Numbered from the stretch's first letter, positions 11,161 to 24,366 are shown. The stretch: 64,000 bases of DNA from Lunularia cruciata (GCA_948567375.1 OX419755.1:1865001-1929000), one strand, 5' to 3'. Notes: a model not told the origin generated them from the letters alone. Translations and numbers: made by a program.

Positions 11161-12699
11161 ACTAGAAATTATGAGATTTTTCAAGGAGGTTTAATTCTAA
11201 GAAGCACCAAATTCAAACAGATTCAAATATACTCAAAAGAAAATATTTTTACAATTCAATAAAAGAACACACCACTCAAAAAGGCATGAGAAAAAGACCT
11301 TGAGTCATAAGTACATAAATAGATGAGAATATGTCTCACAAGCAAAGGTACACAATGTCTTAAATTGTAGTAGAGTTCAAACTAGTATAGTGCAAATCTT
11401 CACTATTAATAAGAAGACAAATAACTATCTTCCTTCATCTCTAAATTGGTGCTTTTTATGTTTGCCTATTAGTAAGCTAACTAATGGAGTAAGAATGTAC
11501 AAGTTTACAAATCTTGTAATTTTTGAGAAGATCTATTAAAGTAGTGACAAGATCTTTTGAGATGCTTATTGTTAGATTGGGTACTTTAAGAATTTGATCT
11601 ACTTGAGTATCGATATGAACATTATGCTCTTCTATGGTATTAAGAAAAAAAAATTTAAGATATTTTCCATATTTGTTACCATTTTGGGTGTTAGAACCAT
11701 TGAAAGACTTCCAAGTAGTTAGTTTTTGTACTTTTGTTTGTTTTTGTACCCCAAAGAGTGAATCACAAAGATTGTACCCCAAAGGTTGTTAGGCCAATGA
11801 TGGCACATTGAAGAAGGGAGGGGAGAGTCTCAAAGCCAAAGTACTATGCTTGCCTAATTAGACATTGCCAATGAGACATTGCCATTTGCAGTGAGAATGT
11901 AATCTTAGGTACAAGAGAATTCAATTTCAATACTAACATTTGGGATTCTATTGGATATCTATTCCAAGAAATCATCAATAGACTTGCACGTGAGAAATCA
12001 CATGAAGAACGATTGAAGAACTATATACCGCCATGTAAGTGTAACTTTGAATTTAAATAGTCATCAAATTGTCAATTATGCATCAAAGTTTGACATCACA
12101 TAGACTTCAAGATGGAATTAGCAAAGAAGGAAGAGCAAATCAATGTGAGGTTTTTTGGGTTGTGGAAAATAGAGGGACAATTAACTTGAAACAACTTGTT
12201 GTAGAGAAGTGGGAGATGGCTGTGTGGAGTGATTTATTGAAGTAATTGAAGCTTATGTTCTTGTTGTGGAATTGGGACTACAACTCAACCACTTTGACTC
12301 AAGAAATCAAGCAATTGCAATATTGAAGTAGCACGCTATGAGGTAATCCTTAATTGTAGACAAAAGAACATTGGTGGAAGGTTTTAGGAGAAGATGCATG
12401 ATGTTAACAGACACACACACTTAATACCATGTATTGAGAAATTGAGTATATCACAAAGAAGTTGCAAGCTTCTTTTTGAAAGAAGGAGACCCAAGCAATA
12501 GCTAATAGGTGTTAATGAATAAAGATCTATCAAGGAGTGTAATAGTAATTTTGATCATATGGTTGTTTTATTTGTGGAAAACTACTTACCTACTTACTAA
12601 CAATCAAGCTATTCTTCAAACATATCTTTGAAGGACATAATATTGATTATGTAGGCATGTTTTACTACCATACTCAATGAATTTATGAATCCTTTGCAT

Positions 12700-14830
12700 G
12701 AATACAACTATACTACTTAGTGCCATTTACTTTTAAGCTAGAAACTACTCAAAGAAGAAGAGATTGAGATGCGTGTGGATCATTTCATTTCTATTACATA
12801 TCTAGACAACCAACAAACCAGCAATTCATTAACGGCTTGAATAAGAGAGGCAAATGTAGAGTTTGAAAAATTAAGGAAGGATGTGAAGGTGAAGTAACTA
12901 ACTCTTGAGTGAAAACCAATAGAAAAAAGAAGAGCCCAAATAGTGAAGAAGACAAGAAATGCACCTAAAAAATTAACTCCTTCATCTTGACTTACCAAAA
13001 GGTTGAGAAAATTTGTAATTGAAGAAGATGAAAAATCAATATTGGTGTTATAGACATCAGAGAGAGTGGAAGTTCAAAGAGCAAGACAAACAAAGAAGGG
13101 TCAAATCCTATCAACAACTTGCCAATTGTAGGTGAGGTACCTATTGGGATACCTTGTCTAAATCATCACCAAGAACCTCAATTGATACTAGGTGGAATGC
13201 CGAGAGGTAGAGAACATGTCAAGAGACAAGAGCCAACACTAGAAGAAACCACAACAATAGTCATCCTAGAAGATGTATTTGGAAGATAGTGTTGTTCCTA
13301 TGATTCAATATTGAAACTTTTAGGATTACTCAGTGGAATAGGAAGACATACAAGATGTGTTGGGGTTAATAAAGAGGATGCATTTGACACTTCACCAGCA
13401 TCAAGACAAGGCTGGTTTATTGCAAGGGACTATAAGTTCAATTTTTAGGAATTATCAAGAAGTTTGAGAATGTGAGAGTGTAATTGTCAAGCATGTCAAA
13501 GGAGTTGACAAAGAAGTCAAAGATATGAAGACCAATAACCAATGGTTGCATGTAGCTAATGTAGAATTGGTTAAGGAATATCAAGAATTGAGCTGCACCC
13601 ATACGCCAACCCTTATGGAACTCAAGAAGCTAAGAAGAGACATAAGCAAATCAACAATTCATCAATTGTAAAAGAAGGTTAAAGCTTTGAAGAAAGGATG
13701 GGGTGTAGTAACTGAATAGAAGGTGGACCTAAAGTTGCAACTTGAAGAAGTTCAATGGTAGAAAGAAGAGGCAATATCTTGTGTAATTTCCAAATTAGAA
13801 GCACCTAAGAGAAGACAAGAGAGTACATTACTCTGCCAACACAACCTACATTGGTTTCACTCACTATACTTGTAGAACCTGGTTATGTAGGACCTTCAAC
13901 ACCAAGAGTGATAAATCTCACATGGTCCTAGGTAGTGAATAGAAAAACAATTAGATTACTTTGTGAGAGACTTAGCTTAGTAATTGAAGAATATAGAAAT
14001 TATACTCTTTCAAAAACAAGCTGAAAGAGTTAAAGAAGCTTAAAGGAAAACTCTTTCAAGGAAACCTCAAAATGAGTGGGAAAAGGCTATTTTAGATTTA
14101 GCAGATATAATTCAGCGGAGTATAATAGAAGTTAGGGAAGCTTAAAGTTAGAACTATCTGACTTATCTGGATGGTTAAAGATACTCAATAGATTGTTTCA
14201 CAAGCAAATAGGTACAATGGCAATTTTCCATTAGAGATAATTACTTTAGTAGCAATTATAGCTTGTAACAATTGTAAGTTTTGGTACCATTTGAGTCACT
14301 CAGTCAATTAAGCTTAAAACTCCAAGTGCTTTATATTTAGTTTTATACAAGGTGAATAAGTGAAAGAGTTTTTAAGCTCGTTGTTTTTTTTTCAATGATT
14401 TAAGTTTGGTTATATTTCATAGTGCACATTGTTTGGGAATCTTTGTAAGTGTGTGTTTGATCCTTGGTGTTTGCATTTCACTTCTTGAGGTGGTGCATTG
14501 ACAAGATTTTTGAGTTCTTTAGTGATGAGAATATCCAAAGATTGTGTAAACAAAGTCTGACATTTCTTACCATCGTAGGGGTAATATATGTACCTTTTAA
14601 GAAGAGTAGAACATATGTTTTGTGCCAAAGATTGTATCTTTGTACTACAAAAATAGGTTGACGTCTTTGGACTGAATAATCACTATCTTGAATTTCCATT
14701 ATAATTTGAGTGATCATGATTTATTTATTTCTCTTTCTTGTAATACACTTTCATGGTGATATTTCACTCTTATGGGAGTTGACTTTGCCCAAGAGCTTAA
14801 AAAAGCAATAATAATGGACTCTATAGTGAT
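12700..14830 (+). mobile_element. Unnamed gag-like repeat family, copy A (heavily decayed)
   Basis: Plus-strand frames are rich in Lys, Glu and Gln with many stops, resembling a decayed coiled-coil protein. The 3' part (about 14320-14805) aligns in order with copies near 44700-45412 and in part with 62450-63212. Shared blocks include a TTTGATCCTTGG-T-TTTGCA segment and a final CCCAAGAG-TTAAA-AAGCAA. The best guess is the gag region of a non-autonomous LTR element (LARD or TR-GAG type). No LTR pair was delimited, so the coordinates are approximate. Confidence 0.4.
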
Positions 14831-17180
14831 ATTCTCTTCTTATCTTACCTCTTTGAAAATGTGTCATCATGGGAACGACCTATTATTACAATTTGACAAT
14901 TACAAGGTTTCCATGTCTTCATTTGTCCTTCTAATAAGTTCAACACAAGCATGGGTTCATCAAGATACTCAATTGCTTGAAAGATAAGTTAATATCATTC
15001 TCTTTATATATCTTGATCCTCTTTTGTTATTCCTTGTTTGTCCTCTTGTGCATTTGGACCTTCTTATGCATCTTAATCAAATAAAAGCCTCTCCACACAA
15101 AGTTCTATTTTATGGGAAGATGAATACTCTAACCAAAGTTAGACTTCTTATCATAGATCCTATCTTCTAAATTTTTTAGTTAGATTGTAGCGCAATTTAC
15201 ATAAAATCTCCAACAAGTAATCCTTAATACCAATAAAAGCCTTAGAATAAAATGTGCAAAGGTGTTCATAATTCTCCTTTATGCTTAAATGCAATGATGA
15301 ATATTAATTGCATGAAACTGCATGGACTAATGAAGTCAAAATATTTTTTTCTCTTTTGTTGTATTGGTCCAAGAGTTAGGTCCAAGAAAGGCTTAATGTT
15401 ATTCAAGTAAAGTGAAAAATATATACCAATGATGATGCAAGAGGATTTTGTATTCTTGAGATACATTACCAAGTTGTAGAAAGCATATCATTTGTATTCT
15501 CCTTGGTCATATTATCTTATTATATACCTTGGGAAGCACATAGTATCAAAGGATTGCAAGAGAGAAAAAATATTTCCTTAAGTCTTGATTAAAAATTCAC
15601 ATAAAGAAGATGTTTCATGAATAGCCTATCAAAAGTTATATACAAATAACATAGAATACAAATAAATAAGGTAAATTTTCCCAAAATATTTACAAGAATT
15701 CAAGAAATTAAACAATTCTAATAAATTTTTAACAATTTCAGAATATACTTCACCTTGACCAACTAAAAGAGAAAATAGATTGTTTGAAGGAACCAAATGG
15801 AGACAACTTTACAGATAAGCATTATATGATATAAATAAGCCATCAAAAATATGAAATGATACATTATCAATTTATGTATATTAAAATATTTATTTCTCTT
15901 ATTAACTCTTATATTGAAGTGTTTCAAGGTCAATTTTTTGGCAAATATCAATTGATCAACATGATCAAGGATTAAGATAATAATTGCACCCAAAAATTTC
16001 TAACATAAAGTAAGTATTTTTTTTCTATAGTTTGTTAAGTTTTTTAATCTGAATCTTAGTTTAATTAATTACAATAGAAATTAATTAGAAAATCTATGGT
16101 AATTGTAAGTAAGTAAGATAAAATGTTAAAGTGTATATTATTTGTACATAAAATATTATACTTATTCCTTAAGACATCTGTATATGTTATAATTTGGCAA
16201 CTTATACCCACTACTAAAAATTTTAATCCTTGTTGTGCAAGTTATTGAAGATGAGAAAAATTTAAAATACAAGAAGATCTATACTATAGATTCATTTATA
16301 TTCATCAATCTAATGGGTTAGATATATGCAAGTGGAAGTAAGTATAACGGATATTTTCAATTACTTCTCCTTTTTGCATCTTTATTACTTCATCCATCAT
16401 TAATGACAATATTGTTTGCTTATTTGCATTTGTTTCTACCTTCTTTTCTTCCTTTATTGTTGTACTTAATATTTTAGATGGACAATGGATTGATGTGTTC
16501 CTTGTTCCTCTTGATGCTAGAGTGAGAGAGATATCTAGATATTTCCAAATATTGTGTCTTTTGTAGGGTCAACACTGGTTTCAAACCCTTAATTTCAACT
16601 TTGCAAGGTTGACTTTTTGAATTTCTCTTAAGTGTTTGCAATTGATTTAAATTGAATATTATTTGACATGTAGCATGGAAAAAAAATCCTAAAGTGGAGT
16701 GGGTCAAATTGAACTATTGCTGCCTAGAGAGGAGTTTAGTGAGACGAGGAAGTATTAGTGATGAAAATATCTAGCATTCTTGACATGTTGTTCAAAGCAA
16801 AGAAATCAAAATTCACCATTATTTACACTTAAAAAGTGTGGTTTATTTGGCTATAAATGTTAAGATAACACTCTTCTAAGGCTAAATTTCATATGTGTAA
16901 CAATTACAAAAGCTCAAGATGAGCAAAAGCTAGATAAGGAACTAAAAGCTAGAGTTAGTTCACAAACTAAAGATTATTGGGTAACGAGAGTCTAACCGGA
17001 CTCACATGGCTATATCAAGCTCTGGCAGCCCACAAAAGACAAGGTTTGGCAGCCAAAGTTCTGATGGAGCTCATACTCATGTTTGGTTTGCCTTATGTGT
17101 AGACCCTCACCTGGAGTTTTTACGTCTGTTTGAGCCACTTTGAGCAAGAAAACTTCTAGGTTAATGTGCCAAGCTACATA
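14830..17180. other. AT-rich stretch without recognisable features
   Basis: Only short unconvincing frames are seen. Local base composition is very AT-rich, especially 15560-16250. No repeats could be delimited by eye. Confidence 0.4.
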
Positions 17181-17189
17181 ATGTGCAAT

Positions 17190-18110
17190 ATAACAATCTA
17201 GTTTATCCTTAATTTCAAAATTTCCATTTCTATGATAGGTCTCAGCTTTCCTATAATGAACCCTTTAATGGTGGAATCACTTGTGTAGTATGCTTTTCTT
17301 GTGGCAGAATGAATGTTGTTCCTGATTCCATTGCTTGATATAAGTTGGATTGCATAAATATGCAACATCATGAGTAGATCCAAGCATCATATAACACAAG
17401 GCCCAAAACCAAAGATCTGCATCACAAATGCCTTGTAGCAGAATAAAGTAATCTAAGTGGCTATTCATGTAGTGCTCAGGATAAAACCTCATAGTTGGAT
17501 TGATTCTCAGTTTGATATGTGTAAATCATTGGTTGTATGGATGTACATACAACCAATGATTTTTGGAATTCCACATATTAGTGCTTTGATATGCTTTTAA
17601 TACATTCTACTACATCCATCTGATGTATTTAGAGTACATTTTGTTTTTGTTTGTCAATATCTTGACTACAATTGCATTGTACGTCACTTGTCGATACACC
17701 AAGATAATATATCGAGTTAAGACAATATACAAGACAATATTTACCAAGTCAATGGTGAATTGTGTGGAAATCTATGTAAATTTACAACTACATATTTCTC
17801 TAACTCCACTCTTTTTCTAGCATATATCCATTTAGATATAGTAGGCACATGTCGTTCAATCTCATCAACCAATTTTGTAAGACTCTGATATGAGATTCTG
17901 TACTTGCTTTTCATATGATTGTTTAGAAAGTCTAAATCCATTGACCATACTTGCTTGTGAACAATCTCCCACCATGTGTATGGTCTTGGTATCACCCATA
18001 AATCTCTTTGAGATGGCAAAAAATAATTCTCTGCCATCAAGAACCAGCTCCAAAACTTTGTGTAGTATGCTCCTCTTGTTCATGAATTGTTTCTCCCATC
18101 AACAATGTGG
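17190..18110 (-). pseudogene. PIF/Harbinger (HARBI1-like) transposase relic
   Basis: On the minus strand an N-terminal block (18040-17741) reads PYTWWEIVHKQVW and later KYRISYQSLTKLVDEI, the arrangement of HARBI1-like nucleases ahead of the catalytic core. After a decayed gap, GIPKIIGCM (about 17570-17540) matches the start of the usual G-P-N-x-x-G-x-I-D motif. A second block (17492-17277) has YFILLQGICDADLWFWAL and GSTHDVAYLCNPTYI, matching the second catalytic Asp and the conserved GSxHD segment of the family. At least one frame change and several stops separate the blocks. A 17-bp palindrome (17523-17562) replaces the first catalytic Asp motif. No terminal repeats were identified. Known members cut and paste at 3-bp targets; this copy is dead. 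Confidence 0.7.
17523..17562. repeat. Perfect 17-bp palindrome with a 6-nt loop
   Basis: The arm AAATCATTGGTTGTATG (17523-17539) and its exact complement (17546-17562) flank GATGTA. It sits inside the Harbinger transposase relic, at the position of the first catalytic motif. Confidence 0.92.
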
Positions 18111-19379
18111 CTAACTCCATGAGAATTTTTTGTTTGGACTCCATTAACCAAAACAACATAAGATCACAAAAGTCCATCTTGAATATGTGAAGGAGGACTG
18201 AAAGCTGTATCAGACAAGCCCTCTTTTGTTCAAAATGGATACAGGAGCCAAAAGGTATTGATGCTTACAAGCCCCCTACTACTTACTTGATAAACCCTAG
18301 TCCTAAATTTGGTTACATGTTAAGCACGGGATCTGTAATTCTAAGTGACTTACCCATTGCAATTATATTTATGTGGTTGATGCATGTTAGCTCAAGGTTA
18401 GCTGCCGGACCGATGTTTAAGAGGCTGGTGTACGTCAGAACTGACATACACCATTGAGCCGTGTGAAGTGCCCTTATGTGATGGTCTTGAGTATGATGGC
18501 TAAGAAATTTTGGCAGTCCCCTACTGAAATTTATTACTGAAGTTTAGATATCCCAAGGGGTAAACAAAGGGATGGAAAGGAAAGTCAAAAGACAGAAAGT
18601 GGAGGTACGGGAAGTAGACTAAGAGAGAGAGATGCTAAACCTGATTGAGTTAGTTTGGATGTATCTATAGGATTAAATTGTAAGACAAAAAACTTCATCC
18701 TCAAGGTTTAGCATGCAAGGAGAACTAGTTAACTAATACTAATGGCACCATAAATTTCTTACGTGTTGTGTAATTGGAATATAGAACGCGTTTAATACAA
18801 CCATGTCCGACCCATCTTACATAAGGTGGTAAGATCGTCATAACTATCAATTATATAGGGGTAAGCATGTAAAATTTTGCAGACAGGGTTAGCAACATTT
18901 TGCAAATAGGTGTTTTCATGATTGGAGGTGATTAAATTACGGTTTTTATTATATTTATATCTCAGTTTTGTAAGATCCGCAGTGGAAATGTTTTGTTGAC
19001 TAAATTTATAGGAACAAAGTCATGAGAGCGAAAAGTTTCCTTTTATGTCTGTGCTATATTAGAAAAAACTAATCTTTATAATTTTTTTAGTACAAATTTG
19101 TTCAAATTATTATTTAGGAGTGTGTCCTTTGTACGCTTATGTATTTTTATTATTCTTGTATCCATACAGTTTCTTCCTTTATGACATCCTTTCCTCTTTA
19201 CCTTACTGTCTTCGTTTATTGTGTTTTACTTCACCAAATTGTTAACATGGATGGTCATCTAAATGCTATTTAGTGTGACTCTCAAGTCCTTTCTCACCCC
19301 CTCTACTTTGTTAGAATTTTGCTTTCTAAGACTTCGTTGTACATGAAATATGAAAAAATTACTCACTAAGGACACTAAG
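18110..19379. other. Stretch without recognisable features
   Basis: No gene or delimitable repeat is seen. Composition is mixed and increasingly AT-rich after 18900. Confidence 0.4.
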
Positions 19380-19426
19380 AAAAGGCGACCGCACAGCAAA
19401 CACGAAGGATGAGAAGACCCCATCAA
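19380..19426 (-). mobile_element. Short LINE 3' tail copy
   Basis: In plus orientation it reads AAAGGCGACCGCACAGC, then GATGAGAAGACCCCATC, the hairpin with one C-to-U change that keeps a G-U pair. Similarity stops just past the hairpin. No clear target duplication. Confidence 0.65.
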
Positions 19427-20936
19427 TCATGGACTCACCTGAATGCTAACTATATAACTCTGACAGGAAATTTGACAAAGAACCATTCAATAAATTTTTC
19501 AAAAATCACCAGTAGTGTTTAAATAAATTTTTTTTACTTAAAAGTAACTTGCTCAACTACGTCAACCTCGATACTGGATTGAAGTCAAAACTTTGCGGAG
19601 TATATATGCTCTTATATAACCGCTCAAATTTGCTCAACGGTTGTCCTAAAGTTTCAGAAGAACCTTTTCAAATAAATCACCATAGAAAGCGGACTGTAGT
19701 TGGAACTTGGCAAGGTATATATATACTCTAATTTGAGCGCTCAAATTTATTCAAGGGTTAGCATATGCACTCTGAAGTCTTTATGCAACTTGCCAGTAAG
19801 ATATGTTTCTTTACCGTGATAGAATAGTGCAGGCACCGATTGGTGCATGACAGAAAATAGTGCATGTCCCAGAAGTATGTTAATGTCCTCTGAAAGCTCA
19901 TGCTAGAAATCGTAGCACTGTAGGCGAAAAGTCTTGTTGCTGAAAGTCGAAGGAAAAAAATCTCTGTATCTCTCTACCTGCATCTATAGGAGATAAACGT
20001 TTGAATACGTGTTGAAAACTGCATAGAGTTGTCATGGCAGAACTGACTACTATAATATCACTCCAGTGATCAACGTTACGGCACTGTTGCCTTCCAGATT
20101 GTACTGGAATCCACGAATGATGCTGATGTGACGATATTCGGGTAGTGAAGCTGGCCACAAGCAGAATGAGCATGATGTGGATGCATGACACCAGTCTGTC
20201 ATGCCCAAAGAGGCTGCAGTTCTTGTTCTTTCATGAAAACCACGATCAAGTATGTGAGGCACATTTATTACAGACGTTGCCAGGTAATGCTCTCTGCGAA
20301 TGAAGCATCTCTTAACCTGAATGCTGTCGAATCGACAAAGACACTGTTGTGCGATGATGGAGCTCGGGACATACTCAGGCCATTCAACTCGTCAACTGGG
20401 CAGTCTACGTGCAAGTTGCTTCTTCCCTGAAACTATACTATTCATGATACTCTGTACCTTGATATCAAATTTCTTTGATAAATACTATTGGAGGGTCTGA
20501 AACTTCGAGCTTAATCCATCAATATTACCCCACAAAGCTGGATACGAGGAATAAAACTCACTTGATTGCACTTCAGTGGTTCAGTTGGCTATGTATTTTA
20601 GTTTTGCAGTGGAACCTCCTCTTCGAATGCACAGAGATTTATAGCATATAGTTTTGCATGACAGCGTCCACCCAATAATATCCTGATTAGATTTTCTCCT
20701 TGCCAGGTTCATTTTGAATTATTCCTTCTACCACCGTCCCGTAAGATAATCTAAATTACAAATCCATTTCATGGCCAGATTATTCTAGTCCTTGATCTCA
20801 ACCTTCTATCACATGAGAATAGGTTAGAATGGTTCAGAAGAATAAGCTTGGGAGTTAAGCGAAGTCAACGACAACCACTTGCACTTCTCCGAGATTGCCA
20901 GGTCTTCAGACCCTCTAAGAGAGGGTGGAACCTCTT
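19427..20936. other. Non-repetitive-looking stretch, no gene assigned
   Basis: From about 19900 the composition is less AT-rich than the flanks and continues into the first F-box island. Open frames here are short and lack known motifs; spliced exons cannot be excluded. Confidence 0.35.
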
Positions 20937-21455
20937 TTAATGGAAATTGAGTTTGAATGGACACAGGGATACGTGGTCACCGTCGGGTCGCAGTTCACCT
21001 ATATTGCAGTTCTCATTCAGGACTCCAGCACCAAGTGTTACAGCCATACATTTTGTTTCATCTGAGGTGATTCTCATAGTTTGAAGATCCTGGACGCCAA
21101 AGTTGGGATTTCGGAAGACTAAAATTTGATGGTCATGCAAGTTTAAAGCCCACTGACAATTTACCACCTCCCATTGTGCACAACATATAGAGAAGTTTCT
21201 GTCCAGACATGGTTGTAGGGTTGTTTCAGCTATTCGCACTGTCAGGTTGCCCTTGTGACTTCGGAGTCCTTTACAGTGAATATCTCGATAACAACTGCTT
21301 GATGTTTGGGGATCAAATCCGGATGTTTTTAGTTCACACATTCCTGAGAATGTCTCGGACAAGGTTGTCTGTTGGATTGACATTCCGTGTCTCTCCAGTT
21401 CTACTTGCACAGATTTCCGCTTTGTGAAATATTTTGAGGAGTCCATTGGTGACAT
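20937..21455 (-). CDS. Hypothetical protein, 172 aa, possible exon or gene
   Basis: An ATG-initiated minus-strand frame of 172 codons in the F-box island. It has nine or more cysteines spread along it, no obvious transmembrane segment and no domain I recognise. It is among the longest frames here that does not overlap a better candidate on either strand. It may be an exon of a spliced gene, a decayed gene, or chance. It lies 1.4 kb upstream of the first F-box gene in the opposite direction. Confidence 0.22.
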   Translation of the reverse strand: MSPMDSSKYFTKRKSVQVELERHGMSIQQTTLSETFSGMCELKTSGFDPQTSSSCYRDIHCKGLRSHKGNLTVRIAETTLQPCLDRNFSICCAQWEVVNCQWALNLHDHQILVFRNPNFGVQDLQTMRITSDETKCMAVTLGAGVLNENCNIGELRPDGDHVSLCPFKLNFH

Positions 21456-22815
21456 GAAAAGTAATGGAGTCTGATTCTGGTGAAAGACCTGTCATGAATT
21501 GCATTTAATTTTTTGACTTGATCTCTGTATATCGAGTTCTTTGTTGTTTGTGTACTATATGATGAGTGAGGAGTGAGGGCCTGGATACACCTGGCCCAGA
21601 TTTTCACCAGTCACATTCCTTCCTGTGAACTGAATAATTTGTAAAATCTGAATCATTGGCACTTTATGGGTGTTTCATAGGTCTGAATCCGTTTTGAATG
21701 TCGAAGGCCAGAAAGCCAAAAGTTTGTTGCATTTGTCCGACGTATGCAAGGAGAAGAGTGGAATTAATATATTACCGGGTGATGCAGTGTCGTCTCATTT
21801 CTACGCAGCCTTGACACTTGATCCATGAGGGTATATGGGTTAAGGGCCGAATCCGAATACAGATATCGAAGGGAGCTTGGAACTACCGGGACAAGTCAGG
21901 TTCCTATACGATCTAATAAATCTCGACGTAACACAAGTCACAAGCTCCAAAAATTCCGAGTTATCCCAAAGAAGTGCACACCTAGAATCGCACGATTTCA
22001 GAGAAGGCCAAACGAAATTGAAAACTTCAAAGAAGTATAAACAGAAAGGAGCATACGATGACTCGGAATGCAGTAGAGAAACCTAGATCCGTTCGTTACA
22101 GTGAAGAAGATAAACTCACCAGAATATCGCTGCAAGATCAACAGAAGTAAATCCAGATTTCGTGCTCGTCCTAGAGTAACTCTGGTGGAAACACCCGAAA
22201 TTACGACTTCCAACATCGCGAAGTATGATTAAAGGGCAGTGACGAGAGGAATGAACTGGTTCGGAACGCAAGGGCTTCTTCTGTACTGAACCTTGATGAA
22301 GCTCATCAAATGAGAGAGTTAGTGTTTCATATGCAAAGCTTGACATACCTCCACAGGTAATGTGACGAGCCATCATTATGCACTCCTTGCTCTTTTAGTC
22401 AACCACCGACACGCGGGACGATAAAGAAAGAGTCGTGAGCTACAGTGGAAAATTATAGAGTGAACTTACGAGTCATCTCAAGAAAACGCTCTGTTCAGGA
22501 TTAGTAGTTGTAGCCGAGAAAATCGTGGAATTGCTGCGTTGAGAACCGATCTCGCCAAGTGTTGGAGACGCGTAGCAGGGGGGCACAGAATAGAAGAGTT
22601 CTTGAAATTGAGTGTTAGACACCACCCTTAAAGCAAACAGTCCTTTAAATTTGGCGGGAGTAGTTACGGAACCGTACATCTAGGGTTTCTTCTCACGATT
22701 GAAGCGGATTATGCCTCGGGGTTTATTTCAGGGGTTTCCTTTCACTGTACCAAAGAATGTGAGTGCACCTCTGTTATCAAGTCTCTTGCTATTTTAGAGT
22801 TCTTGCGCACCAACT
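21456..22815. promoter_or_regulatory. Upstream region of the first F-box gene
   Basis: No convincing gene is seen. Because an apparently intronless gene starts at 22816 (+), its promoter and leader should lie here. No clear TATA box was identified, so the promoter assignment is by position only. Confidence 0.3.
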
Positions 22816-24366
22816 ATGATCTACTTGACATCAGTGCGGAAATTGAGGTCGATACCCGCTGAAGCCGCTAAGGACTTACTGGAGGAAGGAGACGTCATGT
22901 CTTCCGTGCTTGCGGACCTCACCTTGAACGGCGTGCAATCAAACATGGGAAATGATGGTCGGAATGTCGTTTGCCAGGGATGGCGTCCGATGAAAGAGTC
23001 TCACGAGATGGATCCGCAGTTGAAGTTGCATGTTGTAGAAGGCAAATTTGATGGAAAATCTGAAGGAAGATGCCACGAAGGGGACGAAGCTGTGTGGATT
23101 CATCTTAGTAATGACCTCGTAAGAAGAGTGCTTCTCCGGCTCCCGCTCGCCAGTCAGTATCGCTTCCGTGCCGTATGCAAGATCTGGCACGACATGCTTT
23201 CTTCTACCAGGTTTGTGAGAGATAGCGCGGCTCTGCGATCCGATGACTCCCCTCCGATCTGCGCATACGAATACTCTTGTCCAAATCGTGTAGAAACTAG
23301 ATCCGCAGGTATGTTCGGCAGGAGTGGAGTCGAGCTGACTGATCCGACTAGGGCAGATCAGTTGGCTCCAGGACCCGGTACGGCATCCAATAATATTTGT
23401 AGCCAAAATATGTGCCTGTTAGATCTCTCTTTCGCACCCTCGTGGATTCTGGCTAACAAGATTATTGCCACCCGGGATGGTTTACTCTGCACTGCCTCTT
23501 CCAATACTCCAAGAATCAAAGGGCCTACCTCTGCCCATGGAGGGTTGTGCATAATCAATCCTTTTACCAGGACATGGAGAGAGCTGCCCCCTTTACCTAG
23601 CCTAGCGGAAGGGAAGGCATGGCCATGGGCCGATGAGGTGATGGTGGACAGAACATCTCCATCTCACTTTGTAGCCCTCGTGATTCTGGGCACTCTACGA
23701 GACGAAGAATGGTTTATCTGCCGATATTCCTCGAAGAGCAATGACTGGAAAGTCATTCCAGGAGATTCCACCTCTGAGCGGCCTGTAGAGTGTCGGAACT
23801 ATCTGTTTGCTGATCGGCTCCTGTACTCATGGAAAGGGGATGGTAGTTTATTCATTCACGACTTAGAAGAAGGGAAGTTACTGACAATATCTACACCAGG
23901 ATACCCTGTTTTCCCATCAAGAGGAATAAACGTATCAAGAATAAAAGTAGAGATTGTCGAACACCAGGGGTCGGTGTACGCCGGTTGGATGATTACAGTA
24001 AGAGAGCCTTCGATGCCCATGCTTGGAATGAGCAAGCTCAAACCAAATATGTGCTGGGAGGAGTCAGTGAGGTTACCAGAAACCCTGTTGCGGAGTGCAA
24101 TAGTTGACCTGGACATGGAGGACATATCTGACGGACTTGTACTTGAGAACTCGAAAGTTTTGGACTGTAAAGTAATCGTATTAGCTGATTTCATCTGCGT
24201 TAAACTCATCCACAGAAAAGCCAAACAGGAAGTTACCTCTGAGACTGTGATAGGATACCATGTTCCATCCCAAACCTGGAAAGGTTTCGGTATCCATCTT
24301 CCGCACGTCCATTGGACTACAAATGTTGAACTTTTTGTACCTGGATGCTTACAAGTCTATCTATAA
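22816..24366 (+). CDS. F-box protein with C-terminal kelch/propeller-like region (paralog 1)
   Basis: Probably a substrate-recruiting subunit of an SCF E3 ubiquitin ligase, binding SKP1 through its F-box. The 516-codon frame is uninterrupted and intronless. The F-box lies at about residues 93-135, with the signature LVRRVLLRLPLASQYRFRAV followed by CKIWHDML. The C-terminal part has the plant F-box/kelch pattern: RDGLLC, SAHGGLCIINPFTRTWRELP (about 235-257) and a SSKSNDWKV block, expected to form a beta-propeller that binds a target. It is clearly paralogous to the gene at 37816, from the segment D-P-x-L-K-L-H-V-x-x-G-K-F-D-G to the C-terminus. Homology begins near Met44 (ATG 22945, A at -3 and G at +4), so that codon is an alternative start; the longest ATG is reported. 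The target is unknown. Confidence 0.88.
   Translation: MIYLTSVRKLRSIPAEAAKDLLEEGDVMSSVLADLTLNGVQSNMGNDGRNVVCQGWRPMKESHEMDPQLKLHVVEGKFDGKSEGRCHEGDEAVWIHLSNDLVRRVLLRLPLASQYRFRAVCKIWHDMLSSTRFVRDSAALRSDDSPPICAYEYSCPNRVETRSAGMFGRSGVELTDPTRADQLAPGPGTASNNICSQNMCLLDLSFAPSWILANKIIATRDGLLCTASSNTPRIKGPTSAHGGLCIINPFTRTWRELPPLPSLAEGKAWPWADEVMVDRTSPSHFVALVILGTLRDEEWFICRYSSKSNDWKVIPGDSTSERPVECRNYLFADRLLYSWKGDGSLFIHDLEEGKLLTISTPGYPVFPSRGINVSRIKVEIVEHQGSVYAGWMITVREPSMPMLGMSKLKPNMCWEESVRLPETLLRSAIVDLDMEDISDGLVLENSKVLDCKVIVLADFICVKLIHRKAKQEVTSETVIGYHVPSQTWKGFGIHLPHVHWTTNVELFVPGCLQVYL

Noticed and set aside
22759..22797. Possible intron (GTGAGT...TTTTAG) upstream of the first F-box gene
   Set aside because: At 39 bp it is too short for a plant intron.
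22939..23406. 155-codon minus-strand frame
   Set aside because: It is antisense to the first F-box gene and has no recognisable domain.
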